Shown: positions 51,732-62,856 of the stretch, piece after piece
How positions within the stretch are numbered: position 1 is the stretch's first letter
How the letters are laid out: each line of letters starts with the position of its first letter
Origin: Deinococcus sp. KNUC1210
GTDB lineage: Bacteria > Deinococcota > Deinococci > Deinococcales > Deinococcaceae
Assembly: GCF_022344005.1 (NCBI RefSeq)
Contig: NZ_CP092190.1
Location: forward strand, 806,001 to 870,000
Direction of reading: 5' to 3'
Length of the DNA stretch: 64,000 nucleotides
The notes under the pieces: model-generated
What the model saw: only the letters and a program-made list of their open reading frames with translations
Told to the model about the DNA's origin: nothing
Database searches by the model: none
Translations under genes and position numbers: made by a program

Positions 51732-52481
51732 ATGCACGTGGTCACGCTCAATCTCAATGGCCTGAGAAGCGCCGTCAAAAAGGGCCTGCCCGACTGGATC
51801 AACACGCAGTCTCCCGATGTGCTGCTGCTTCAGGAGGTGCGGGCCGAGCCGATGCCGGAGGTGTTCGGGGCGCTGGGCTACCATTCGGTGTGGCACCCGG
51901 CGCAGCGGCCCGGCTACAGCGGCGTTGCCATCGTCAGCAGAGAGCCACTGGAAGACGTGGAAACGGGCTTCGGCGATGAACTGCTCGACGCCGAGGGCCG
52001 CCTGATCTCGGGTGTGGTGGGCGGCGTGCGCTATGCCAGCGTGTACCTGCCGAGCGGAGCGCGAGGCGAACGCCAGGACTTCAAAGACCGCAGCCTGCCG
52101 CTGCTGAGCGCTTGGGCCACCGACGCCACCTCACGCGGTCCGCTGGTGCTGGGCGGCGATTTCAACGTGGCCCACACCGAACTCGATCTCAAGAACTGGC
52201 GCAGCAATCAGAAGAACAGCGGATTTCTGCCACACGAACGCGCCTGGATGACCGAACTGCTGCAAAGTGGCCTGCACGACAACCACCGCGCCGCCCTGGG
52301 CGAACAGGCAGCGTACACCTGGTGGAGCAACCGCGCCGGAGCGTATGCCAACGACGTGGGCTGGCGCATCGATTATCTGCTGTCGAGCGGCGTTCGGCTG
52401 GCGCAGGTGCAGGCCCACAGGGCGGCGCGGCTGTCCGATCATGCACCGCTCAGCGGAATCCTCACGAACATGCTAGACTGA
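51732..52481 (+). CDS. xth: Exodeoxyribonuclease III (AP endonuclease)
   Basis: A 249-residue Mg-dependent enzyme that incises abasic sites and trims 3' ends in base excision repair. VVTLNLNGLRSAVKKG carries the first Asn, VLLLQEVRAEPMPE the metal Glu, VLGGDFNVAHTELDLKN the catalytic Asp/Asn, and RLSDHAPLSGIL the catalytic His. The open frame extends 110 codons upstream across the divergent gene; that part is not coding. Confidence 0.94.
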   Translation: MHVVTLNLNGLRSAVKKGLPDWINTQSPDVLLLQEVRAEPMPEVFGALGYHSVWHPAQRPGYSGVAIVSREPLEDVETGFGDELLDAEGRLISGVVGGVRYASVYLPSGARGERQDFKDRSLPLLSAWATDATSRGPLVLGGDFNVAHTELDLKNWRSNQKNSGFLPHERAWMTELLQSGLHDNHRAALGEQAAYTWWSNRAGAYANDVGWRIDYLLSSGVRLAQVQAHRAARLSDHAPLSGILTNMLD

Positions 52482-52700
52482 AGTCGCTTCCGGGCAGAGG
52501 CAGCAAGAAAGTGTTGTATGCAGGCCCGTGACAAGCAATCCTCGCCGGAGCGGATGGGCTGGAAAATCCCGCCCTGTGCAGCTAGAGAGTCCGGTACACC
52601 CGTCTGAACAGCCGAAGGAGCGCACTGTTTCGCTCAAGATTTTTTTGTTCAGGCGTGATCTGTATGGCACCGCCCGCGAGCGACAATCAAAAGGTGTTGA
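52482..52700 (+). other. Leader region of the RNase R gene
   Basis: 219 nt with no gene. A T7 tract at about 52640 and a TTGTTC hexamer just after it may belong to a promoter. AAGGTG, 4 nt before the ATG, is the ribosome site. No riboswitch class is recognised. Confidence 0.35.
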
Positions 52701-55700
52701 ATGCCAAAGAGCAGCAAGGAGCGCGGAGCCAAGTCGTCCGTCGCCACTCCGCCGAAGCGAGCGGAGAACAAGATTACCGAGGATCAGGCGGTGCCCACCG
52801 TGGCGCAACCGCAGAAGACCAGGCGGCCACGCAAGACCGCTGAAGTCGTTGCCGCCAACGAACTCACTTCCCCCGTCACCACATCGAACGAAGTCCTCTC
52901 CTCCGCCGAACCCACCACAGTTGCCGAACCAACGAACGCCAGGAAGCCGGGCCGAGGCCGCAGAGCGCCTGCTCAGGCAGCCGATGCTCTGAGCGAAGAC
53001 ACCGCCACCGTAGAAGCTCCTGTCCAGCCCGCACCTCCGGTCAAAGCCGGGCGGGGTGGCAGGCGTATCAGGCAGCCGGAAGCCGAGGCCCAGCCGGTGC
53101 TTTCTGCCGAGCCCATGCCTGCCGAACTTCCCCAGATGGAACTGCTGGAAGTCGGCACGCTGGAGGCCGAACCGGTCGAACTGATCGGCGCTCCCACCGA
53201 GGCCGACGCTGCTCCCAAGCAGAAGCGCCGGGGCGGAAGGCGTGCCAGCGTCTCGCCTGTCGCGGCTGCCACCGAGACTGTCTTTCCCTCAGAGACAGAC
53301 AGTGCCCCGGCAGCGGACGACAGCGCGGCGTACAGCACTGTCGAAGAAGCCCAGGTAGAGGCCCAGGTCCCAGAATTGACCGCCGAACCGGTGCTGGACG
53401 TTCTTCCCACCTCAGAGCCCGTACAGGCCGAGCCGCAGCTTCAGACGGAGCCCCCGACCAAGGGACGCCGTGGCCGCAAGCCGAAAGCCGTGATCGTCGA
53501 AGCCCCCGTGACCGAGCGTGACGTGGCCGGTACCGACACGGTCGAAGCCGACGCTGCCGTCTCTACGCCGACCCCCACCGAGGCTCCTGCCATTCCTGAG
53601 ACGGTCGAGCCGGAAACGGTCTCCGCCGAGGAGACGCCCGCCGAGACCGAAGCTGTCCCCGCTGCGCCGCCCGTCAAGCAGCGTGGCCGCCGTCCGCGCA
53701 AGGCCACGGCTGCCGAGATCGCGGCAGTGTCAGGGCAGCCGCTGGTGACGCCGGACGTGCAGACCAGCAACGAAGTCGTTCAGGCGAGCGAGCCGGAAGT
53801 GCTGCCCCACGTCATGCTCGAAACGCTGCCTGTGCTGGAGGACGCGCCCGTCATCCAGGATGAGCCGGACCTCATGCCTGCGAGCAAACCCCGTCGGGGG
53901 CGCAGGAGCACGAAGACCCCCGCGCCGGAAGCCGAGGCCGCACAGCCCGTCACCGACGCTGAACCCGTTGCTGCTCCCCGCCGTGGACGCAGACCCGCGC
54001 AGGCTGCTGCCGAAGCCGCCGCACCCGAGCCTGCGCGTCCGGCGACCAGCACACCTGTCAGTACCCTGGTGCCGCTGGCGGCCCAACACACCGAGGCAGG
54101 CAGCGACACCGCCGCCCACGCAGGCGACACCGATCCGGCCCGCCTGCTGGTGGTCGAACAGCTCCGCAAGCTGGGCCGCCCGGTGCATATCCGCGATTTC
54201 GAGCGCAGCTTTACCCGTCAGGGGCGCGAGAAACTGGGCGAGCACAAGAGCGACCTCGAACAGCTTCTCGACGATCTCGTTCACGAGGGCCAGGTCATCC
54301 GGACCCGCAAGCGCACCTACGGCCTGCCGGAAGCGATGAATCTGGTGCGCGGGCGCTTCCAGGCCTCGGCCAGCGGCTTCGGCTTCGTGATTCCCGATTC
54401 AGGCGGCGACGATTACTACATCCCAGAAGGGCGCACGATGGAAGCCTGGAACGGCGACACCGTGCTGATCCGTCCGGAAGGGCGCGGCGGACGGCGCGGC
54501 GACAGTCCGGCGGGCGTGGTGGTGCGCGTCGTGACCCGTGCCCGCACGCAGCTTGTGGGCAGCCTGGAGCACTCACACGGCTACGCCTTCCTGAAGCCCG
54601 ACGATACCCGTGCTCGCCACCGCATCATGCTGGTCCCCGAGGGGCTGGAAGGGCTGCCCGACGGTGCACGCCTCGTGACCGAGCTGTACTGGCCGGAGAA
54701 TACCGGCGAGGACGAGGCCTATGGTCAGGTGCTGCGCGTGCTGGGCAACGAGGACGATCCCGAGACCGAGACGCAGGCAGTGGTCGTCAAGTACGGCCTG
54801 CGCGACGAATTCCCGCCGGAAGTGGTGCAGGAAGCAGAGGCCATCCCCGCCCAGATTCCCGAGTCGGCGCTGTTCGGGCGGCTCGACCTGCGCGACTACA
54901 ACATCTTCACGGTAGACGGGCGCGACGCCAAGGACTTTGACGACGCCATCCATATCCAGCCCACGCCGGAAGGCAATTTCGTGGTGGGGGTGCACATCGC
55001 AGATGTGAGCCACTACGTGCAGGGCGGGCATCCGCTCGACGACGAGGCCTATGCCCGCGCCACCAGCGTGTATCTGCCGGGCCGCGTGCTGCCGATGCTG
55101 CCCGAGCACCTGAGCAACGGCGTATGCAGCCTGGTGCCCGACCAGGACCGCCTGACCGTGACGGCGCTGATCGAACTGAACATCGACGGCGACATCCTGG
55201 ATGTGAAGATTGCGCCCAGCGTGATCCGCAGCAAGGCCCGTCTGACCTACGACGAGGTGCAGGCATACAGCGAAGCCGTCGCCACCCTGCCCGACTTCGC
55301 CCGCAATCTCGAAGGCGACCTGCATCTGCTGCTGAAGATCACCAGCAAGCTGCGTCAGCGCAGGCTGCGCGAGGGCGCACTCGATTTCAAGATGCGTGAA
55401 GTGCGCGTGGATGTGGGCAAGGACGGCCACATGGAACTCGTGCCGGTGCGCGAGGAAACGGCGCGCGGCATGATCGAGGACCTGATGCTGCTGGCCAACA
55501 AGGTCATCGCCAAGTACCTGATCGAGCGCAATGTTCCGGCGCTGTTCCGTATTCACGAGGAACCGACGCTGGCCCGCTTCCAGGAAGTGAGCAGCGCGAT
55601 TGGACGCCTGGGGCTGGCCTTCCCCGGCAACGAACCGACTCCGCAGGCATATCAGGCGGTGCTGAAGAAGGTGCGCGGCACCGGACAGGAAACCGCCGTC

Positions 55701-56942
55701 AATACCCTGCTGCTCAGAAGCATGCAGCAGGCCAAGTACGCGGGCGAGAATCTGGGCCATTTCGGACTGGCCTTCGACGAGTACCTGCATTTCACGTCTC
55801 CGATTCGCCGTTATCCCGACCTGCTCGTTCACCGTGTGCTCAAGGCGAGCCTGCTGGGTGAGTTGAGCGAGCGCGACAAGGCCGAACTGCACGCCAAACT
55901 CGCTGAGATGGGACGGCATACCAGCGAACGCGAGCGCACTGCCGCCGAGGCCGAGCGCGACCTGACCAAGTACTATCAGGCGAAGTGGGCGCAGGAGAAC
56001 GAAGGCGGCGTCTTCGAGGGGTACGTGTCGGGCGTCATCGCCAGCGGGCTGTTCGTGTCGCTGGAGAACGGTGTCGAAGGACGCATCCACATTTCCAATC
56101 TCGAAGACGACTACTACCACTACATCGAAGACGCGGGCATCCTGAAAGGGAGAAGTTCGGGCCGCATCTTCCGAATCGGTGAACACATCACGATCCGTAT
56201 CACGCAAGTCAACCCACTGGCGAGGCAGATCGAATTTACACAGGAGACCAGTATGGACGGCAATGAATCCAGACCGCGTGCACGTCGCCGCGAAGACCGC
56301 GAGCAGACCAAGCGCGAGAAGCTGAGCACGCTCGTGCCCACGCCCCGCAGAACCGAGGTGGCAGAGGCGAGCAGCGCCCCGGCCCGCCCCGCCCAGGATG
56401 AGCAGCAGTCGGCCAGCGGCCCACGTGATCTGCGCCTGAGCCGTAGCAGCCAGCAGGGCAGCACGCAGAACGCCCGCCCGCGCAACGACCGCCCGGTCCA
56501 GCGCAGCGGCAGCGTGCAGAGCAGCAGCAGCTTCGGCGGCAAGCGCCGTATCGTGACGCTGGATCGCCCGCGCAACGAGCATCTGCGCCCGGTCAACGTG
56601 ACGGTGCAGCGCATGTACTTCGGTGACTGGACCCTCGACAACATGCCGCCCGAAGACAACCAGGGCGGTGGCAACTACCGCAGCAGCGGCAACGGCACCA
56701 CGTTCAGGGGCGGACGCAGCCAGCAGAGCAATTTCAGGAGCAGCGAGCGTCCGGCAGGCCGCAGCCAGAGCCAGGGCCGCAGCAGCGAAAACCGTGCGCC
56801 CCGGCAGCCAGCAGCGGCAGCGGCCCCGGCCAGTGTGAGCGCAGCGACCACCTCCGCCGCGACCGACGAAGGCAGTGATGCCAGCAAGCGCCGTCGCCGC
56901 CGCAGAGGCCGCAGGGGCGGAAACGGACAGCCGCAGGGATAA
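52701..56942 (+). CDS. rnr: Ribonuclease R with long disordered N- and C-terminal extensions
   Basis: A 1413-residue 3'-5' exoribonuclease, against about 800 in E. coli. Residues 1-475 are low-complexity Ala/Pro/Glu/Val with eight basic GRGRR-like motifs (near 39, 81, 115, 174, 254, 326, 397 and 426). Then come a winged-helix part (LLVVEQLRKLGRPVHIRDFE), cold-shock domains, the RNB domain from about 720 with the catalytic acidic cluster TVDGRDAKDFDDAIHIQ, and an S1 domain from about 1100 (GVFEGYVSGVIASGLFVSLE). The last 230 residues are Arg/Ser/Gln-rich and end in KRRRRRRGRRGGNGQPQG. The tails suggest nucleic-acid or condensate binding. Confidence 0.93.
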   Translation: MPKSSKERGAKSSVATPPKRAENKITEDQAVPTVAQPQKTRRPRKTAEVVAANELTSPVTTSNEVLSSAEPTTVAEPTNARKPGRGRRAPAQAADALSEDTATVEAPVQPAPPVKAGRGGRRIRQPEAEAQPVLSAEPMPAELPQMELLEVGTLEAEPVELIGAPTEADAAPKQKRRGGRRASVSPVAAATETVFPSETDSAPAADDSAAYSTVEEAQVEAQVPELTAEPVLDVLPTSEPVQAEPQLQTEPPTKGRRGRKPKAVIVEAPVTERDVAGTDTVEADAAVSTPTPTEAPAIPETVEPETVSAEETPAETEAVPAAPPVKQRGRRPRKATAAEIAAVSGQPLVTPDVQTSNEVVQASEPEVLPHVMLETLPVLEDAPVIQDEPDLMPASKPRRGRRSTKTPAPEAEAAQPVTDAEPVAAPRRGRRPAQAAAEAAAPEPARPATSTPVSTLVPLAAQHTEAGSDTAAHAGDTDPARLLVVEQLRKLGRPVHIRDFERSFTRQGREKLGEHKSDLEQLLDDLVHEGQVIRTRKRTYGLPEAMNLVRGRFQASASGFGFVIPDSGGDDYYIPEGRTMEAWNGDTVLIRPEGRGGRRGDSPAGVVVRVVTRARTQLVGSLEHSHGYAFLKPDDTRARHRIMLVPEGLEGLPDGARLVTELYWPENTGEDEAYGQVLRVLGNEDDPETETQAVVVKYGLRDEFPPEVVQEAEAIPAQIPESALFGRLDLRDYNIFTVDGRDAKDFDDAIHIQPTPEGNFVVGVHIADVSHYVQGGHPLDDEAYARATSVYLPGRVLPMLPEHLSNGVCSLVPDQDRLTVTALIELNIDGDILDVKIAPSVIRSKARLTYDEVQAYSEAVATLPDFARNLEGDLHLLLKITSKLRQRRLREGALDFKMREVRVDVGKDGHMELVPVREETARGMIEDLMLLANKVIAKYLIERNVPALFRIHEEPTLARFQEVSSAIGRLGLAFPGNEPTPQAYQAVLKKVRGTGQETAVNTLLLRSMQQAKYAGENLGHFGLAFDEYLHFTSPIRRYPDLLVHRVLKASLLGELSERDKAELHAKLAEMGRHTSERERTAAEAERDLTKYYQAKWAQENEGGVFEGYVSGVIASGLFVSLENGVEGRIHISNLEDDYYHYIEDAGILKGRSSGRIFRIGEHITIRITQVNPLARQIEFTQETSMDGNESRPRARRREDREQTKREKLSTLVPTPRRTEVAEASSAPARPAQDEQQSASGPRDLRLSRSSQQGSTQNARPRNDRPVQRSGSVQSSSSFGGKRRIVTLDRPRNEHLRPVNVTVQRMYFGDWTLDNMPPEDNQGGGNYRSSGNGTTFRGGRSQQSNFRSSERPAGRSQSQGRSSENRAPRQPAAAAAPASVSAATTSAATDEGSDASKRRRRRRGRRGGNGQPQG

Positions 56943-56960
56943 AGAGCCGAAAGAGTGAAC

Positions 56961-57000
56961 CAGAACAGCGGAACTGAGCGATATCAGTTCCGCTGTTCTG
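56961..57000. terminator. Convergent terminator hairpin
   Basis: A perfect 17-bp inverted repeat (56961-56977 and 56984-57000) with a 6-nt loop between the rnr stop and the end of the methyltransferase gene. The methyltransferase stop codon lies inside it. No long T-run is present. Confidence 0.7.
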
Positions 57001-57553
57001 ATTGTTCGGTCCAGCCACACAGCTGAAGCTCGGTCTTCAGTTCGCCTTCTGGCTGGGCACGCTGCCCGTAGCTGGCGAGCAGGGCGCGTTGATCGCGGAC
57101 GGTCAGGCACACGGGAAGGCGAAGATCGAAGGAAACGGCGGCTGGCAGCTCCGGGGAACGCTGTGCGGGAACAGGGCCAAACAGGGCCGCCAGATGCAGC
57201 GGGCCGTGTGCCGCGACCACCAGGCGCCCACCCGGACGCAGCACCCGCCGCGCTTCGGCCAGGGCGAGGGCAGGCGTGTGCAGGTGAGCCAGCACGCGCA
57301 GCATCAACACCACATCGAAGCTCTGGGCCGGAAACGGCAGCGCATGGGCATCGCCGCCCCGAGCGGCGTCGATCAGCGCTCGTTGCCCGCTGTGCCCACG
57401 CCGCGCCAGTTCCGAGAAACAGCGCCCGTCTCCCCCACCGATGTCGAGGACCGTCGCCGTTTCCCTGACAGGAACGACGTTCAGCAGCACACCGAAGGGC
57501 CAGACCTGCCCGCACCGCCGCGACAGCAGATCGTCACGCTGCGCCGGATTCAC
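56984..57553 (-). CDS. Class I SAM-dependent methyltransferase
   Basis: A 189-residue Methyltransf_11-type enzyme. ATVLDIGGGDGRCFSELARR is motif I, GDAHALPFPAQSFDVVLMLR the post-II/motif II stretch, and RRVLRPGGRLVVAAHGPLH motif III. The acceptor is unknown. It starts with GTG 4 nt after the pyrC stop and is the last gene of the pyr operon. Confidence 0.82.
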   Translation of the reverse strand: MNPAQRDDLLSRRCGQVWPFGVLLNVVPVRETATVLDIGGGDGRCFSELARRGHSGQRALIDAARGGDAHALPFPAQSFDVVLMLRVLAHLHTPALALAEARRVLRPGGRLVVAAHGPLHLAALFGPVPAQRSPELPAAVSFDLRLPVCLTVRDQRALLASYGQRAQPEGELKTELQLCGWTEQSEQRN

Positions 57554-57557
57554 CGTG

Positions 57558-58804
<1,247 letters not shown>

Positions 58805-58882
58805 CACTCCTCCGATTGGACTGAACGTCTTTCTAACTTGGCTGTTCATAAATAGCTGGACATTTCCGGCGATATTTTCAAT

Positions 58883-59290
58883 CTAGTTGACGATTTCTCC
58901 TTTAATACTTGCCAACCGCTCGCGCCATTTTTGCAGTTCCTCTGGTGTTTGCCTGTCCCAGTTCGCGACCTCGCCGACGATTTTCAATGGTGCTCGGCTG
59001 CGATACGAGCGCGTTGGATTGCCAGGAAATTTTTTATCTGTCACGTTCGGGTCGTTCTCAAAGCTCCCCGTAGGCTCGACGATGTAAATACGATCGCGGC
59101 CATCGCCTTTAGCCAGAGCTGCTGCAAGTCCAGCTCCATTCACCAACGCCGTGAAGTAAATATGGTTCATGACAACTTCCGGTCTGTAGTTCGAGTTAAA
59201 GCCTGCCGTCAGCAGATCACCAACCTTCAAATCCGCTTTCGTTCCGTGATAGAAGGGACCGTGGTCTAGAACATCAGTCTTCTCAAACAT
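58883..59290 (-). CDS. arr: Rifampin ADP-ribosyltransferase
   Basis: A 135-residue enzyme that inactivates rifamycins by ADP-ribosylating the C23 hydroxyl. GPFYHGTKADLKVGDLLTAG, NHIYFTALVNGAGLAAALA, RIYIVEPTGSFENDPNVTDK and KFPGNPTRSYRS match Arr almost without gaps. It lies in the same orientation between pyrB and pyrC, and it and the sequence on both sides are visibly AT-richer than the pyr genes, which points to acquisition by transfer. A weak AGAGGA lies 11 nt before the ATG. It would be expressed with the pyrimidine genes. Confidence 0.93.
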   Translation of the reverse strand: MFEKTDVLDHGPFYHGTKADLKVGDLLTAGFNSNYRPEVVMNHIYFTALVNGAGLAAALAKGDGRDRIYIVEPTGSFENDPNVTDKKFPGNPTRSYRSRAPLKIVGEVANWDRQTPEELQKWRERLASIKGEIVN

Positions 59291-59496
59291 GGTTGTTCTT
59301 TTCCTCTTTACAAATGGCGATTCATCACCGAGTCACACGTAGACGCACCCATCCAGCAGCTGGCACAAGTGAATCGAAGCTTACAGTCCATATCCAACCG
59401 ACATTTCCACCAATCGAGCTGCTTCATTCACACACCAGGCGCTCAAAAGTACAACTCGACAAGAAGCCGTTTCTGTCTCCCTGTCTGATTTAGTCT
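59291..59496 (-). other. AT-richer spacer between pyrB and arr
   Basis: 206 nt with no gene, RNA or repeat that I recognise. Together with arr and the 78-nt gap before pyrC it forms a block of about 690 nt with different composition from its flanks. Confidence 0.5.
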
Positions 59497-60975
<1,479 letters not shown>

Positions 60976-60985
<10 letters not shown>

Positions 60986-61056
60986 GGCGTCCTGACCGGC
61001 AAAAAAAAGGCCGTCCGGGCGTTCCGGCGGCGAGCACAAACATGGGTTCCTTGCAT
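60976..61056 (-). CDS. Pyr operon leader peptide (26 residues)
   Basis: ATG at 61056, preceded by AGGAAAGGA (61071-61063). It encodes [20 protein letters not shown] and six more residues, and its TGA at 60978-60976 lies just inside pyrR. Translation would run straight through the attenuator hairpin and the T8 tract, and the overlap would couple it to pyrR. No homologue is needed for the idea; the evidence is position. The frame depends on the A8/T8 run being read correctly. Confidence 0.5.
61001..61031 (-). terminator. Attenuator terminator in the pyr leader
   Basis: On the minus strand GCCGCCGG and CCGGACGGC form an 8-bp stem with one bulged A and a 5-nt loop, followed by C and T8 (61008-61001). 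It lies before the pyrR start, so read-through would decide operon expression. Confidence 0.75.
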
Positions 61057-61068
61057 GGCGATTCCTTT

Positions 61069-61105
61069 CCTGCCTCACGGGGCGGGTGCAGGCTCACGGG
61101 CCTGC
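61069..61105 (-). promoter_or_regulatory. PyrR-binding loop and alternative hairpins in the pyr leader
   Basis: On the minus strand CCCCGTGAGGCA (61082-61071) resembles the PyrR RNA consensus UCCNGNGAGGYU. CCTGC (61092-61088) can pair either with GCAGG upstream (61105-61101) or with GCAGG downstream (61073-61069), giving two exclusive hairpins. The downstream pairing includes part of the leader-peptide ribosome site. Confidence 0.6.
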
Positions 61106-61159
61106 CGAAAAGGTGAAACGAACGGGTGACATGATTTGAGCACCTCAAATCCGCCGAGC

Positions 61160-61165
61160 ATTGTA
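61160..61165 (-). promoter_or_regulatory. -10 element of the pyr operon
   Basis: TACAAT on the minus strand, about 55 nt before the PyrR-binding loop. No good -35 is visible. Confidence 0.4.
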
Positions 61166-61236
61166 GAGCGGTCTGCTCTCCCCGGCTACCCTGCTGCTCA
61201 TCAAGGCAGATGAACAGTGTTTTAACACGCACTAAA

Positions 61237-61266
61237 CTTGACAATGACGCACTCAGATTATAGGAT
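61237..61266 (+). promoter_or_regulatory. hsp20 promoter with HAIR-like HspR site
   Basis: TTGACA (61238-61243), a 17-nt spacer and TAGGAT (61261-61266) form a good promoter. It overlaps CTTGACA-N7-ACTCAGA (61237-61257), which keeps the 7-nt spacing and 10 of 14 bases of the HAIR consensus CTTGAGT-N7-ACTCAAG bound by HspR. Repressor binding would cover the -35. Confidence 0.55.
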
Positions 61267-61329
61267 GGTTTCAGCAGTCGGAGCAGCTCCAGTTCGCTCT
61301 GACACAGACCATCCACAGGAGGAAGACAG

Positions 61330-61785
61330 ATGATGCGATTTGATCCTTTCCGTGATATCGAAGAACTGACCCAGCGCCTCGACCGCGCCTTCTACACCAA
61401 TCCGCAGACTGCCCGCTTCGCCCCGCCCGTCGATGTGCACGAAGACGATCAGGGTCTGGAAATCGTTCTGGACCTGCCCGGCGTACAGCCCAGCAACGTG
61501 CAGATCGAGGCCGAGAGCCAGACGCTGACGGTGCAGGCCGAGCGCAGGTACGAGCGCAAGGAAGGCCGAACCGCTCACCGCGTCGAACGCGCTTCCGGCA
61601 GCTTCTTCCGTACCTTCAGCGTGCCTGCCAAGTACGACCTGAGCCGCGTCGACGCCAGCTTCGAGAACGGCACCCTGACCATCGCCATTCCCCGCAGCGA
61701 GGCCGCTCAGCGCCGCACCATCTCGCTGCGAACCGACAGCAAGACGCTGGACGCAGGACGCGAGAACGCCGCCCACCAGGGCTAA
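61330..61785 (+). CDS. Hsp20/alpha-crystallin small heat-shock protein
   Basis: A 151-residue holdase. The alpha-crystallin domain covers about residues 32-125 (PVDVHEDDQGLEIVLDLPGV, LTVQAERRYERKEG, SGSFFRTFSVPAKYDLSRVD, NGTLTIAIPRSE). It is closest to class A bacterial Hsp20. AGGAGG lies 7 nt before the ATG, so unlike most single genes here it has a real leader (about 57 nt). It is probably heat-induced through the HAIR-like element. Confidence 0.93.
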   Translation: MMRFDPFRDIEELTQRLDRAFYTNPQTARFAPPVDVHEDDQGLEIVLDLPGVQPSNVQIEAESQTLTVQAERRYERKEGRTAHRVERASGSFFRTFSVPAKYDLSRVDASFENGTLTIAIPRSEAAQRRTISLRTDSKTLDAGRENAAHQG

Positions 61786-61814
61786 GCCTCACGCGAAACA
61801 GTCAGCTCCAGCCG

Positions 61815-61840
61815 GGCCACTCTTCGGGGTGGCCTGTTTT
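61815..61840 (+). terminator. Terminator of the second hsp20 gene
   Basis: GGCCAC (61815-61820) and GTGGCC (61829-61834) with an 8-nt loop, followed by TGTTTT, 30 nt after the stop codon. Confidence 0.8.
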
Positions 61841-61894
61841 CGTTGCGTCTCCTGCCCGGTTGAACTTCCCGGCGTGCGTCAGCGTATCTGAGAC

Positions 61895-62437
61895 ATGACC
61901 ATCTCACGCCTCCGCCGGACACTCTCCGCACTCCTGCTGTTCGGTGGGCTGGGCGGGAGCGCTGTCGCCGTCTCGGCAGGTCAGCCCGCCCCCGACTTCA
62001 TTCGCGGCGGTCAGTGGTTCAACGCGCCCACACCGCCCACTATCGCCTCGCTGCGCGGCAAGGTCGTGATCGTCAATCTGTGGGTGTACTCGTGCATCAA
62101 CTGTCATAACAGCCTGCCCACCCTGAAACGCTGGTACGACACCTACCGCGCAGACGGGCTGGAAATCGTGGGCATCCACACGCCGGAACTGTCTTCAGAC
62201 CGACCTGCCGCCAATGTCGCGGCGGCGCTGAAGGTGGACGGGATAAGCTGGCCGGTGATGCAGGACAACGACAACGCCACCTGGAACGCCTACAACAACG
62301 AATACTGGCCCACCTTCTATCTGATCGACCGCCGGGGTGTGGTCCGGATGGTGCATGCCGGGGAGATTTCCAGCCGCTATCCGCAGGCGATTCCCGGTCT
62401 GGAAGCAGAGCTGAAAAAGCTGCTGGCCGAGAAGTGA
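61895..62437 (+). CDS. TlpA-like exported thioredoxin-family protein
   Basis: A 180-residue protein with an N-terminal signal or anchor (LRRTLSALLLFGGLGGSAVA). The redoxin domain starts APDFIRGGQWFNA and has the active site WVYSCINCHNSLPTL (C-x2-C). The loop YWPTFYLIDRRGVVRMVH contains the cis-Pro. It would reduce or isomerise disulfides outside the cytoplasmic membrane. It overlaps the next gene by 4 nt (GTGA). Confidence 0.88.
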   Translation: MTISRLRRTLSALLLFGGLGGSAVAVSAGQPAPDFIRGGQWFNAPTPPTIASLRGKVVIVNLWVYSCINCHNSLPTLKRWYDTYRADGLEIVGIHTPELSSDRPAANVAAALKVDGISWPVMQDNDNATWNAYNNEYWPTFYLIDRRGVVRMVHAGEISSRYPQAIPGLEAELKKLLAEK

Positions 62438-62856
62438 AGGGGCTTTTCCTGCTGGCGCTGCTGGCAACCCAGGCGGGCGCAGCCCCGCTGACGAGCGTGC
62501 GCGTACAGGTCGAGGGATCGGCGGCCCTGACCTTCAATCATGTGGCGCACAATACCCTGACGCTCCGCACGCCCTGGGGCACCCAGCAGGCCGTCTTCAG
62601 CGGCACGCCCTATGCGCCCGATCCCGGCAATTACTGGAGCCGTCTGGACCCCCTCACGCTGAAGCTCAGGCTGCCGCAGGGCGTTACAGCGGGCCGCTAT
62701 CCGGTCAGCGTGACGGCCAATCTCTTTCTGTGCGATCAGCGGGCGCACCTGTGTACCGTGCGAACGGCCCAGGCCAGCGGCGTGGTGGAGGTGGGCCAGA
62801 CCCCCACGCGGCTCGACCTGCTGCTGACCCTGCCGACCTTTACCCTCAAGCCCTGA
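62434..62856 (+). CDS. Exported protein co-translated with the thioredoxin-like gene
   Basis: A 140-residue protein with a signal peptide (MKGLFLLALLATQAGA) and a beta-rich body resembling the N-terminal (alpha) domain of DsbD: LRLPQGVTAGRYPVSVTANL and LFLCDQRAHLCTVRTAQ, with two Cys seven residues apart. By analogy it could exchange electrons with the upstream thioredoxin-like protein; that is inference. The GTG start overlaps the upstream stop. Its 3' end overlaps pyrD on the other strand by 11 nt. Confidence 0.72.
   Translation: MKGLFLLALLATQAGAAPLTSVRVQVEGSAALTFNHVAHNTLTLRTPWGTQQAVFSGTPYAPDPGNYWSRLDPLTLKLRLPQGVTAGRYPVSVTANLFLCDQRAHLCTVRTAQASGVVEVGQTPTRLDLLLTLPTFTLKP

Noticed and set aside
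54573..57515. 980-codon open frame antisense to rnr.
   Set aside because: Composition is what the complement of a GC-rich coding frame produces; rnr on the other strand has all catalytic motifs.
58883..59290. arr carried by an integron cassette.
   Set aside because: No integrase and no attC-like inverted repeat could be seen around the gene.
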